Positions 6,796 through 15,184 of a stretch of DNA of 23,353 bases are shown in pieces. A model generated the notes under the pieces. The model searched no databases. It saw nothing but the letters and a program-made list of their open reading frames with translations, and was not told the DNA's origin. Source of the DNA: Flavobacteriales bacterium (lineage in GTDB: Bacteria; Bacteroidota; Bacteroidia; Flavobacteriales; Flavobacteriaceae); NCBI GenBank assembly GCA_027031025.1, contig JALVEJ010000249.1:1-23353 (forward strand). Direction: 5' to 3'. Positions within the stretch are counted from its first letter, which is position 1; every line of letters begins with the position of its first letter. Position numbers and translations under genes: made by a program.

Positions 6796-7278
6796 TTACA
6801 AATTGGAACTATCAAAAATCAAAGGCAACAAATCGTGTAAAGAATCTGATTTATAGATTTTTCCGACTTCTCCCATAAAGTAGATTTCGATATTTTGATC
6901 TTGTTTTATTTCATATTCGGCTATGGCTTGCCGGCAAGCACCACAAGGCGGAATAGGTTGGTCTAATTGGTGATTTTCAGACCGGGCGGTAATCGCCATT
7001 TGCAATATTTTTTGATCCGGATATTGTGAGCCGGCTGCCCAAATAGCCACTCGTTCGGCACACATACCGGAAGGATAAGCGGCATTTTCTTGATTATTGC
7101 CGGTTACAACTATATCATTTTCCAGCATCAAAGCAGCCCCCACTCTAAAATGAGAATATGGCGCATAAGCCATTTCTCTGATGGCTACGGCTTGCGCCAT
7201 TAATTTTTGTATGTTTTCCGGCAATTCGTTTAGGTCATTATACACCGTAATTTCCGAATATAATTTAATTTTTTCCAC
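6796..7278 (-). CDS. cdd: Cytidine deaminase
   Basis: A 160-residue zinc enzyme that deaminates cytidine and deoxycytidine to uridine forms in pyrimidine salvage. Zinc ligands and catalytic acid are visible: C73 and E75 in C-A-E-R, C112 and C115 in P-C-G-A-C-R-Q. A-Y-A-P-Y-S-H-F-R-V-G-A-A (38-50) is the family substrate-binding signature. The frame extends to an ATG at 7362, but this would overlap porV by 47 bases and add a basic, non-family N-terminus. The GTG at 7278 gives the usual length and the typical Bacteroidota N-terminus ending in V-Y-x-D-L-x-E-L-P, so I use it. It lies 37 bases after porV; the order porU-porV-cdd is known from other flavobacteria, and cotranscription is likely. Metabolically it has no obvious link to secretion. 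Confidence 0.93.
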   Translation of the reverse strand: MEKIKLYSEITVYNDLNELPENIQKLMAQAVAIREMAYAPYSHFRVGAALMLENDIVVTGNNQENAAYPSGMCAERVAIWAAGSQYPDQKILQMAITARSENHQLDQPIPPCGACRQAIAEYEIKQDQNIEIYFMGEVGKIYKSDSLHDLLPLIFDSSNL

Positions 7279-7315
7279 TGTTTTAAGTTTAGTTGATATC
7301 GGCTCAACTTGATGA

Positions 7316-8479
7316 TTATTTATCTGTCTTTTCCGTATTGCCTTTTTTGGCAAATTCATCAATATTAAAAGTTAATGAAAAACGCATGGTATTATCCAAA
7401 GGCGAACGTAATTTGCCCATTGAAAACAAGTAAGATAAGTCAATAATCATATAATTATATTTGAAACCGGCACCTACGGTAAAATATTTCCTTTTTCCTT
7501 TAATTTCGCTTTCATGAAAATAACCGGCTCGCATAGAGAATGCGTCCAAATAGGTATATTCGGTTCCTAATGACCATTGGAATTCTTTTAATTCTTCGCT
7601 AAAACCACCGGGGGCATCCCCAAAGGATTGAAAAATACCGGTCATCCAATTAACATTGTCATCTTTCCCTTTGATAATATTACCATTAGCGTCACGAACA
7701 GGAGGCGTTGGCACTAATAACTTGTTGGTTTCAAAGGTTACACCGACGGTATTATATTCATCCATGATAAAATCAAATCCGGCGCCCAGTTTTAAATTGG
7801 TCGGTAAAAAGTCTCCTTCATCACTTCTGTAATATTTGATTTTAGGTCCCAAATTTTGTAGGTTGAAACCAAACCGGTAACGTCCTTCAAAGTCTTTAAA
7901 ATCAATGGGGTCAGATTGGTAATATCCGGAAAGGTCTACGGCAAAACTTTTAGCGGCTGTTGCATCATCGTTGCCGGTTCCGAGTTTTAAATCGGATAAG
8001 ATAAATCGCATGGTAACCCCCATTGAAAAGGCTTTGGATAGTTTCAAGGCGTAAGAGCCATCGACATAAAACTCATTGGGCGAAACGGTTCCGGTGTAAT
8101 TACCGGCAAAATCGGTCAGGTCAATATCACCCAATCCGAAATATTTGACACTAACCCCAAATGCGCTCCTATCATTGAGTTTGTTATAATAGGTTCCATT
8201 GATAATTTTAATATCGTTGACTAACTGACTCAAGTAAGGTGTGTAACTAAATGCAAAACCCATTTTACTGTCTATTAAAACGTATTTGGAAGGATTCCAA
8301 AACTGCGAAAAAGCATCGGGTGTGGTAGCCACCCCCATATCGCCCATACCAGACCCGCGGGCATCACTGGATATCAACATAAAGGGGACAGCAGTTGTTA
8401 TGACACGTGAATCATTGGTTTGTGCGGTTAATTTAAAGCCAATCAGTAAGAGTAAGAAAAGTATATGATTGTGTTTCAT
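7316..8479 (-). CDS. porV: Type IX secretion system outer-membrane protein PorV (LptO)
   Basis: A 387-residue FadL-like beta-barrel protein. It starts with a signal peptide of about 20 residues (cleavage after T-A-Q), followed by the family N-terminal pattern T-T-A-V-P-F-M-L-I-S-S-D-A-R-G-S-G-M-G-D and then D-A-F-S-Q-F-W-N-P-S-K-Y. PorV binds cargo by its C-terminal domain as it leaves the SprA channel and shuttles it to the attachment complex with PorU. Repeated amphipathic strands such as S-V-K-Y-F-G-L-G-D-I-D-L and a final F-S-L-T-F-N-I-D agree with a barrel, although the last residues (basic, ending in K-T-D-K) run past the barrel strand. It lies 41 bases after porU on the same strand and 37 bases before cdd. 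Confidence 0.94.
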   Translation of the reverse strand: MKHNHILFLLLLIGFKLTAQTNDSRVITTAVPFMLISSDARGSGMGDMGVATTPDAFSQFWNPSKYVLIDSKMGFAFSYTPYLSQLVNDIKIINGTYYNKLNDRSAFGVSVKYFGLGDIDLTDFAGNYTGTVSPNEFYVDGSYALKLSKAFSMGVTMRFILSDLKLGTGNDDATAAKSFAVDLSGYYQSDPIDFKDFEGRYRFGFNLQNLGPKIKYYRSDEGDFLPTNLKLGAGFDFIMDEYNTVGVTFETNKLLVPTPPVRDANGNIIKGKDDNVNWMTGIFQSFGDAPGGFSEELKEFQWSLGTEYTYLDAFSMRAGYFHESEIKGKRKYFTVGAGFKYNYMIIDLSYLFSMGKLRSPLDNTMRFSLTFNIDEFAKKGNTEKTDK

Positions 8480-8520
8480 TCTGTTTAAAATTTAAAGGAT
8501 TACAAATTTACAATTATTTA

Positions 8521-11500
8521 TTATAAGATGACTAATTTTTCAATTTTTTGTGCGGTTTTACCCGATGGTGTTCGGACACTTAATTTATAAACATAAACGC
8601 CTTTTGCCAATTTGTTACCGAAATTATCGCGTCCGTCCCATGTAATATCTCTTGATAAAAAACCATCAGAGATGACCGTTTGCCGGTGTTGCCAAACCAG
8701 CTTACCACTAATGGTATAGACTTGTACCATAACATCCAGATTTTCAAAAGGATGATTGTGGTTAAACCAGAATTCTGTATAATCGGTGAAGGGATTGGGG
8801 TAATTTAAAACATGTTCTAATTGAATATCTGTATTTTCTACAACTTGGAACGTCAATTCAGCCGTTCCGGAATTGTTATAAACATCCCAAGCTTTAATAT
8901 GTAAAGTATGCCAACCTGGTTTGAGGTTAAACAAGCGGTAACGCACATTGCCCCGTTGGTAGGTATTGTTTTCGGTTTCGTAAAAATCGTTTAACACATA
9001 CACATCGGTTTGATTATCATCCAAATAAGCGGTAATATCATGCCCAATTCCACCAATGGTATTGATACCGTTTTCATCATACAAATCAAGTAATAAATAC
9101 GGATTGGCATCGGTTATGCCACCGGAGACAAAATTACGGTCATTCATAAAAGCTTTGATAACCGGCGGCTTATGGTCTTCTGCGGCATTTTCATCAACCC
9201 CACCGACAATAATAGATTCGTCATAGCCTATTTTTTCTTCGGTATCATTGACGGCATAAAAACTTATTCGTCCTTTGCCATAAGCCAAATCAATATCTTT
9301 GGGGACTACAAATTCAAACGTAAATCTACCATTAGTTACATCGGCTTTACCTTGAAATAGTTTTGGCCCTAACTTTTCAAATTGCAAGCTAAAATCGTTA
9401 TTATCATTATCGAGCACTTCATCCATTTGATATTTATCAAAAACTATGGGATTGACAATACCATTAAACCCTGACATTAAATTGCCGGAAGCGTCTTGAA
9501 TTTCGCCCTTGATAATGATATGTTTTAAGGCTTTAAGCGTATCAGTTGGTTTGTTGTTGACCGAATTTAATACTATTTTTGGTTTACCAAAACCCAGCTC
9601 GAAACCCGGATCACCCAAAAAAGCAATATTAAATTTTCCCGTACCGGCACCGGTATATATTTTAGCCATACGGAGGGCTTCTGCCGGATTTCTGATAATT
9701 TCGCCGTTCATATTATTTCCCAGTCCGAACAAAGCATCATAAAAGTCGGTATTCATACTTTTGGCATTGGACGTCCATATTTCTCTGATAGTTGACACCA
9801 TTTCCAACACACCACCTTTGTCATTCCACAATAAATGTTCGGCTGCTGTTTCACGGGTAGGGTCATCAAAACGGGCAAATTCGCAAGTCATGGTCGTCAT
9901 TAAAGGCAATCTGTCAAAATTGTGTAATTTTACAACATCTTCCATAGTCAGCATGCGTTCGTGGCTCAATGCTACTTGATTGCCATGTCCGATATAGGCT
10001 AATATCAAAGTGCCTTTTTCAAATTGGTTAAACAAATCACGCTTAGCGTCCGGATACCTTGCGCCTCCCGGCGTATTTATCTGCAAATAAGCATCTTGAT
10101 AAATTTTTAATACGTTAAACTCCGGATGTGTTTGTTTTAATTTTTGCGCAATAGCTTCCGTATTGGTCACAAAAGACGTGTCTCCCGCATGACCGGGGTC
10201 GGCATCATCTGACCAAAGTGTGATAAAGGTGCGCCAGTTACGTTTCGTGTCTTCTGACAAATAATGTTGGTATTTATGATATAAAATCTCGGCTTCACGC
10301 CTGTCACGAACCAACAATCTTCCTACCGCAATATCGGGTTTTTCTGCTGCACTGGTCAGCAAGCCTTCATTATCATCCATCATTACAAAAAAATCGTCGG
10401 AACCGACGGTGTTCACCAAATCAAAACTCTTTAAACTTTCAAAAATTGGCACAATATTGCTGTTTTGACCATTAGTTAAAAGATTTTCGGGTATGACATT
10501 TTTAAAATCATTGGAAGCGTCACCGAATAACATCAAAAATTTCAATTTTTTATCGGGCGCTGAGGCATTATTGTAGACATATTTTACCATATTTCGAATA
10601 GCCGCCACATCTTGTTGACTGTTGCCGAATTCATTATAAATTTGTTTTAATTTGGCAACATAAACATTCATACCTCTTTGCCGGTGCATGTCGGCAAATT
10701 TTTTAGCTTCGTCATATAAAAATGAAGGGGTTACAATGATATAGTCTAAATCTTGAAACTGTCCGGTGTGATAAAACAAATCACGATGTAAATTTTGATT
10801 AGGTTGTAGCGGATTGTCCACTTTTTCGGGCGTATAATAATCATTTTTATCAACAGCAACAAAGCGTTTCCGGTCTTGTTTTAAAAATTTGATATCAAAG
10901 CTATTTTGCGTATTGTTAACATAAGCCGGATTGTAAATATCGGTTATATCCCAAACGCGGGTTATATTGGCAGCATTGTTAAAATGATAGGCGGCAACAC
11001 CGGATCCTGTATCGGCATCGGGATGATGAAAGCGGAATTGTTTTCCACTTTGTTCCAAACGGCAATATGCTTTAAGGATAATATATTCCATATACAGATG
11101 CGCATCAAAAAAACCATTATTATTATAGGTTACATTAACACTGACAGGTTCATTGGGAGTTGTTACATAACCGAACACCTCAGCATCAGTTCCTAATGAA
11201 TACGTGCCAATGGTGCTAAACACTTTTTGTCCCACATTTTGTCCGTTAACCTTAACCGAAAAGACCGTGCTTCCTTTATTTGTTGCCGCTTTTACTTTGT
11301 AATAAATGGGTTTGGAAGTATCTCTGTTATTAAAATTAAATTCAACTGTTTTGTTATTATTGTCATTAAGGTCTAATGGTTCGTCAAAAACTTTGCGTCC
11401 CATATTGGTAAATATGTATTTATCGCGTTCGTAAAATTTGTAGGCGCGGTATTGGTCAAAAGTTTCAACCGGCGTTCCCGAAGGAGCTTGATAGGCTTGT

Positions 11501-12339
11501 ATACGCTTGCCGTTTTGATCGTCAATCTGGATGAAATAATAGGTGTTTTCCGTATAAATATTGAGGTTTGAATCGTATTCATCCGACCATTCTTTATCAC
11601 TTTGGGCATAAAAAAGAATATAATCGCTATCGTCAAAACTACCGTCTTGTTCTCCTACAACTTCAATGGCTAATTCGGCAATATCTTCGGGATATGGTGT
11701 GCTGTTTTTCAGGGGCATGACTTTGCCGCCGTTACCAAAAATTTTGAGTTTACGAGGATCTAAATTGTTGACATCAAGACCTAAACTCTTTAAAAAAGAT
11801 TTGCTCAACTTATAAACCCCGGATTGGTCAATCTTAAATTTATACCATTTGCCGGTTGCCCAACGGCTATCATATATATTTTGCGTTTGCGTGCGACGGC
11901 TTTGGTTTGAATAGGCAAATTGCACGTCAAAAGCATCGAGTTTGTAGTAACGTCCGTTTTTTTTGATAATGGCATTGATTTCAAAAGTAGCATAAATATC
12001 ATCACGGGCATAAGAGGTTTTTAATATCGGTTGAAACTCAGCTTTTAACGCCTTCAATTTAAGTTTTCTGACCAGTCCGGCATCAATTGGACTAAATTTT
12101 ACATTGTGCAATTTAACGGATTTACTGTCAATCATAGCTGGCGTATGCCAAACTTGCGAAAACATGATATTCTCGGGGGAGTATTGATAGTTTTTTGACT
12201 GAAACAATATCATTTCATCCGGTTGAATATTCCGTTTCATTTGTTGAGAATCCAATTGCCAATTAATGTCAAAATGCTTGGACTGACTCCAAACATTAAG
12301 GGTGGCTACAATAAAAATGTAGAAAAATATTTTTTTCAT
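8521..12339 (-). CDS. porU: Type IX secretion system sortase PorU (gingipain-like, peptidase C25)
   Basis: A 1272-residue cell-surface cysteine peptidase that removes the C-terminal sorting domain from secreted cargo and links cargo to the surface. A signal peptide covers about residues 1-19. A long N-terminal region (about 20-520) is followed by the C25 catalytic domain (about 530-910), with catalytic H785 in Y-I-G-H-G-N and C819 in T-M-T-C-E-F. Next come Ig-like beta-rich stretches and its own C-terminal domain, with Y-P-N-P-F, I-S-G-K-L-V-W, W-D-G-R-D-x-x-G-x-x-L-A-K-G-V-Y-V-Y-K and a final K-L-V-I-L. The length is usual for PorU of flavobacteria. It is first of the porU-porV-cdd cluster, transcribed from a promoter region shared with gldB. 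Confidence 0.96.
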   Translation of the reverse strand: MKKIFFYIFIVATLNVWSQSKHFDINWQLDSQQMKRNIQPDEMILFQSKNYQYSPENIMFSQVWHTPAMIDSKSVKLHNVKFSPIDAGLVRKLKLKALKAEFQPILKTSYARDDIYATFEINAIIKKNGRYYKLDAFDVQFAYSNQSRRTQTQNIYDSRWATGKWYKFKIDQSGVYKLSKSFLKSLGLDVNNLDPRKLKIFGNGGKVMPLKNSTPYPEDIAELAIEVVGEQDGSFDDSDYILFYAQSDKEWSDEYDSNLNIYTENTYYFIQIDDQNGKRIQAYQAPSGTPVETFDQYRAYKFYERDKYIFTNMGRKVFDEPLDLNDNNNKTVEFNFNNRDTSKPIYYKVKAATNKGSTVFSVKVNGQNVGQKVFSTIGTYSLGTDAEVFGYVTTPNEPVSVNVTYNNNGFFDAHLYMEYIILKAYCRLEQSGKQFRFHHPDADTGSGVAAYHFNNAANITRVWDITDIYNPAYVNNTQNSFDIKFLKQDRKRFVAVDKNDYYTPEKVDNPLQPNQNLHRDLFYHTGQFQDLDYIIVTPSFLYDEAKKFADMHRQRGMNVYVAKLKQIYNEFGNSQQDVAAIRNMVKYVYNNASAPDKKLKFLMLFGDASNDFKNVIPENLLTNGQNSNIVPIFESLKSFDLVNTVGSDDFFVMMDDNEGLLTSAAEKPDIAVGRLLVRDRREAEILYHKYQHYLSEDTKRNWRTFITLWSDDADPGHAGDTSFVTNTEAIAQKLKQTHPEFNVLKIYQDAYLQINTPGGARYPDAKRDLFNQFEKGTLILAYIGHGNQVALSHERMLTMEDVVKLHNFDRLPLMTTMTCEFARFDDPTRETAAEHLLWNDKGGVLEMVSTIREIWTSNAKSMNTDFYDALFGLGNNMNGEIIRNPAEALRMAKIYTGAGTGKFNIAFLGDPGFELGFGKPKIVLNSVNNKPTDTLKALKHIIIKGEIQDASGNLMSGFNGIVNPIVFDKYQMDEVLDNDNNDFSLQFEKLGPKLFQGKADVTNGRFTFEFVVPKDIDLAYGKGRISFYAVNDTEEKIGYDESIIVGGVDENAAEDHKPPVIKAFMNDRNFVSGGITDANPYLLLDLYDENGINTIGGIGHDITAYLDDNQTDVYVLNDFYETENNTYQRGNVRYRLFNLKPGWHTLHIKAWDVYNNSGTAELTFQVVENTDIQLEHVLNYPNPFTDYTEFWFNHNHPFENLDVMVQVYTISGKLVWQHRQTVISDGFLSRDITWDGRDNFGNKLAKGVYVYKLSVRTPSGKTAQKIEKLVIL

Positions 12340-12375
12340 AGTTCACTATAAACGATTAGTGGTGCTAAATTATTG

Positions 12376-12404
12376 CAAGATAATAATTTTTTGCAGGGCG
12401 CCAA
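12376..12404 (-). promoter_or_regulatory. Candidate porU promoter
   Basis: On the minus strand there is TTG (complement of 12402-12404), a 19-base spacer, then TATCTTG (complement of 12376-12382), one base short of the TAnnTTTG consensus. The leader would be about 30 bases. It overlaps the gldB promoter on the other strand. Confidence 0.4.
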
Positions 12405-12420
12405 TCATTTTGTAATTTTG
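12391..12420 (+). promoter_or_regulatory. Candidate gldB promoter
   Basis: TTG at 12391-12393, a 19-base spacer and TAATTTTG at 12413-12420 match the Bacteroidota -33/-7 consensus. Transcription would start about 10-12 bases before the ATG at 12438, leaving almost no room for a Shine-Dalgarno site, which is usual in this phylum. Confidence 0.65.
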
Positions 12421-12437
12421 TCGTCAAAATAAGTTTT

Positions 12438-13412
12438 ATGAAAAGGATTTGTAAGAAATTGATTTTAAGTATTTTAGCCATTTTAACATTTTTGACGGCA
12501 TGTCAAAACAAAAATCCGCTGAAAGTAGATGTGTCAAAAATTCCGGTGCAAGTATCTATTTTGCGCTTTGACCGTGATTTTTACGGACAATCGCCTTCAA
12601 AACTACCGGAAATCAAGCAAAAATATCCTTTTATGTTTCCGCCGCGTGTTCCGGATAGTATCTGGACCAAGAAAATGCAAGATTCGTTATTGTTGGATTT
12701 AAAAACGCAAGTGGATAGTGTATTCCCCAATTTAAAACCTTATAAACCGGCCATAACAGATGTTTATAAACACATCAAATATTATTTTCCTAAATTTATA
12801 ACCCCTAAAATCATCACGCTTTATTCCGATTGGAATTACTTAAAGAAAGCCGTCTATGTTGATAGTTTACAATTGTTATCGTTGGATAATTTTCTGGGGA
12901 CAAATAATCGTATTTACAAAGGTATTCCGCAGTATATCAAACAAAATATGAATCCGGAAAATATGCCGGTTGCCATTGCCGAGAGTATTGCCGAAAGTCA
13001 AGTGCCTCCCTCTCGAAGTAAAAGTTTTTTGGCAAAAATGATCAATTATGGTAAACAATTATATTTACTCGATGCTTATTTGCCGGAAACCCCGGATAGC
13101 TTAAAAATCGGCTATTCTGCTAAGAAAATGCAATGGGCAAAAGACAATGAAGAAGGTGTATGGCAATATTTTATTGATAGAGAGTTGTTATACAGCACTT
13201 TGTCAAATCTGGATATGCGCTTTTTAAATTTGGCGCCTTACAGCAAATTTTACAGCGAACAAGACATGGAAAGTCCCGGATACATAGGGCGGTATATCGG
13301 TTGGCAAATTGTTCGTTCGTTTATGCAAAAAAATAAAGTATCTTTGCAAAAAATGATTCACACACCGGAAGAAGATATTTTTAAAAAATCAAAATATAAA
13401 CCAAGAAAATAA
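12438..13412 (+). CDS. gldB: Gliding motility lipoprotein GldB
   Basis: A 324-residue lipoprotein with signal sequence and lipobox L-T-A-C, so C22 is the predicted lipidated residue. Family features are the early P-V-Q-V-S-I-L-R-F-D-R-D-F-Y and the C-terminal R-Y-I-G-W-Q-I-V-R-S-F-M. The latter resembles a zinc-metallopeptidase-like fold without the catalytic H-E-x-x-H, as far as I can see. GldB is required for gliding in F. johnsoniae, where gldB and gldC also lie together. The stop codon overlaps the gldC start (TAATG at 13410-13414), suggesting translational coupling. The gene is divergent from porU, with overlapping promoter elements in a 98-base gap. Confidence 0.92.
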   Translation: MKRICKKLILSILAILTFLTACQNKNPLKVDVSKIPVQVSILRFDRDFYGQSPSKLPEIKQKYPFMFPPRVPDSIWTKKMQDSLLLDLKTQVDSVFPNLKPYKPAITDVYKHIKYYFPKFITPKIITLYSDWNYLKKAVYVDSLQLLSLDNFLGTNNRIYKGIPQYIKQNMNPENMPVAIAESIAESQVPPSRSKSFLAKMINYGKQLYLLDAYLPETPDSLKIGYSAKKMQWAKDNEEGVWQYFIDRELLYSTLSNLDMRFLNLAPYSKFYSEQDMESPGYIGRYIGWQIVRSFMQKNKVSLQKMIHTPEEDIFKKSKYKPRK

Positions 13413-13762
13413 TGGCAATTAAACACCAAAGTAAAGTGATATTTGAAGTTAGTTTGGATGAAAATCGAATCCCTGAAAAGATGAGTTGGTCTGCCGATGA
13501 TGCCGGTATTACAAACGAACCGGCGGAAGCGTTAATGATTTCGGTTTGGAACGACGATAAAAAAGAAACCTTGCGCATGGATTTGTGGACCAAAGAGATG
13601 AAACTCAAAGAAATGCAAGTCTTTTTTTACCAAACTTTGAAATCAATGGCTGATGTATATCGCAGAGCAACCAACGATGACAAAATGGCGGATACCATGT
13701 TAGATTTTGTAGATTATTTTCATGAGAAACTGGAATTGGATAAGTTTACCGGAGAACAGTAG
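13412..13762 (+). CDS. gldC: Gliding motility protein GldC
   Basis: A 116-residue soluble protein without signal peptide or membrane segment. The pattern I-x-F-E-V-x-L-D-E-N-x-I-P-E-K-M-x-W-x-A-x-D-A-G (9-32), then A-L-M-I-S-V-W-D-D-type segment and D-L-W-T-K-E-M (57-63), is typical of GldC, and the length matches. GldC is not essential for gliding in F. johnsoniae but improves it; its mechanism is unknown. The start is fixed by the TAATG overlap with gldB. No gene follows in the operon: a large hairpin repeat begins 38 bases after the stop. Confidence 0.93.
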   Translation: MAIKHQSKVIFEVSLDENRIPEKMSWSADDAGITNEPAEALMISVWNDDKKETLRMDLWTKEMKLKEMQVFFYQTLKSMADVYRRATNDDKMADTMLDFVDYFHEKLELDKFTGEQ

Positions 13763-13799
13763 TGGAAAGTGCAAATTAGATAAGAGATAATTGAAAATA

Positions 13800-13864
13800 A
13801 ACCACATAAGACACATAAGGACACAAAAGATAAATCTTATATGACTTATATGCCTTATGTGGTT
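13800..13864. repeat. Long hairpin repeat after gldC
   Basis: AACCACATAAG (13800-13810) pairs with CTTATGTGGTT (13854-13864), and the interior pairs further (AAGAT/ATCTT around 13827-13838, CATAAG units with CTTATA units). The internal near-repeat CACATAAG suggests expansion of a short unit. I recall similar 'aaccacataag...cttatgtggtt' elements between genes in Bacteroidota. It may also end the gldBC transcript. Confidence 0.7.
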
Positions 13865-13885
13865 CAAAAAAGCAACTCATTCATA

Positions 13886-13980
13886 CCACAATTCCTTAAA
13901 TTACATGCAGAAACAAAATATGAAGCAGCAATAGAACTTCAAAAAAACTAGGATTCTATGAAGTAGTATTAATTCATCAG
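13886..13980 (+). pseudogene. Possible 3' remnant of a GNAT acetyltransferase
   Basis: The frame from 13886 reads [17 protein letters not shown] and then hits TAG at 13949. The neighbouring frame from 13945 continues [12 protein letters not shown]. Joined across the A7 run at 13941-13947, this gives the usual end of a GNAT N-acetyltransferase (L-x-A-x-T-x-x-x-A-A-I-x-L-Y-x-K-L-G-F-x-x-V). The second frame has no stop before the pheS ATG. No N-terminal part is present because the hairpin repeat is directly upstream. The fragment is short, so the call is tentative. Confidence 0.5.
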
Positions 13981-14028
13981 TTCATCAATATCATCAATTT
14001 TTCAAATAACCAGATAAACATATCACCA

Positions 14029-15048
14029 ATGATACAAGAAATAGATAAATATCTCAAAGAAGTAGCCGGTTTTACGGCAAAAGACCTCAAAGCAGTAGAG
14101 GACTTTCGTATTAAATTTTTGGGTAAAAAAGGCATTTTAAATCAATTGTTTGCAGAATTTAAAAATGTACCAAATGAAGAAAAAAGGATTTACGGTCAGA
14201 AAATCAATCAACTGAAACAAGCCGCGACCGAAAAAGTTAAGCAATTAAAAGAACAGCTTGAAAATAGCGTTGAAGAAAGCACCTCGGCATTGGACTTGAC
14301 CCGCCCGGGCTATCCGGTTGAAATTGGTAGCAGACATCCTATATCTATTGTTAAAAACCAAATTATAGATATTTTTAAACGCATCGGGTTTAATGTATCC
14401 GAAGGACCCGAAATAGAAGATGATTGGCATAATTTTACCGCCTTAAATTTGCCGGAATATCACCCGGCGCGCGATATGCAAGACACCTTCTTTTTGCAAC
14501 AAAATCCGGATTGGCTATTGCGTACACATACCTCGTCGGTACAAACACGATATATGGAGGCGCATCAACCGCCGATTCGCACCATTTCACCCGGACGGGT
14601 GTATCGCAACGAGGATATTTCCGCGCGTTCGCATTGTATTTTTCATCAAGTAGAAGGTTTATACATTGATAAAGGGGTTAGCTTTGCCGACCTGAAACAA
14701 ACTTTGCTCTATTTTACCAAAGAGATGTTTGGCAAGAGCAAAATCCGCTTGCGTCCCTCCTACTTCCCCTTTACCGAACCCAGCGCCGAAGTGGATATTT
14801 ATTGGGGCTTGGAAACCGAAACTGATTATCGTATCACCAAAGGTACCGGTTGGCTGGAAATTATGGGCGCCGGTATGGTGGATCCTAACGTGTTGAAAAA
14901 CATGAATATAGATCCCGAAGAATATACAGGCTTCGCTTTCGGTATGGGTATTGAACGTATCGCTATGCTTCTGTATCAAATCCCCGATATTCGTATGTTT
15001 TATGAAAATGATATGAAGTTTTTGGAACAGTTTAAACCGGTGGTGTAG
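14029..15048 (+). CDS. pheS: Phenylalanine--tRNA ligase, alpha subunit
   Basis: A 339-residue class II aminoacyl-tRNA synthetase subunit that charges tRNA-Phe together with PheT. The N-terminal coiled coil (about 1-85) contains F-L-G-K-K-G. The catalytic domain includes G-x-R-H-P-I-S (near 100), [11 protein letters not shown], motif 2 with R-V-Y-R-N-E-D and H-Q-V-E-G-L, and motif 3 [14 protein letters not shown] near the end. The length agrees with the family. No pheT lies in the window, so the subunits are encoded apart, as is common in Bacteroidota. No clear promoter was seen upstream; an old GNAT-like fragment is open in frame into the start codon. Confidence 0.96.
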   Translation: MIQEIDKYLKEVAGFTAKDLKAVEDFRIKFLGKKGILNQLFAEFKNVPNEEKRIYGQKINQLKQAATEKVKQLKEQLENSVEESTSALDLTRPGYPVEIGSRHPISIVKNQIIDIFKRIGFNVSEGPEIEDDWHNFTALNLPEYHPARDMQDTFFLQQNPDWLLRTHTSSVQTRYMEAHQPPIRTISPGRVYRNEDISARSHCIFHQVEGLYIDKGVSFADLKQTLLYFTKEMFGKSKIRLRPSYFPFTEPSAEVDIYWGLETETDYRITKGTGWLEIMGAGMVDPNVLKNMNIDPEEYTGFAFGMGIERIAMLLYQIPDIRMFYENDMKFLEQFKPVV

Positions 15049-15184
15049 AAACTTTAATGAAAGAGAAATACAAATATTGGGTTTTATAAAATATTGAACA
15101 TCATAACATCACATTAACCTTGTTACCGATGTCTAAAATCCCTGCCTAATTTCTTTAAAAGTCTTATCTACAAGTAGAAATTTT

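Noticed and set aside
8521..12339. A secreted gingipain-type protease instead of PorU
   Set aside because: Size, the long N-terminal region before the C25 domain and the direct neighbour porV fit the sortase PorU.
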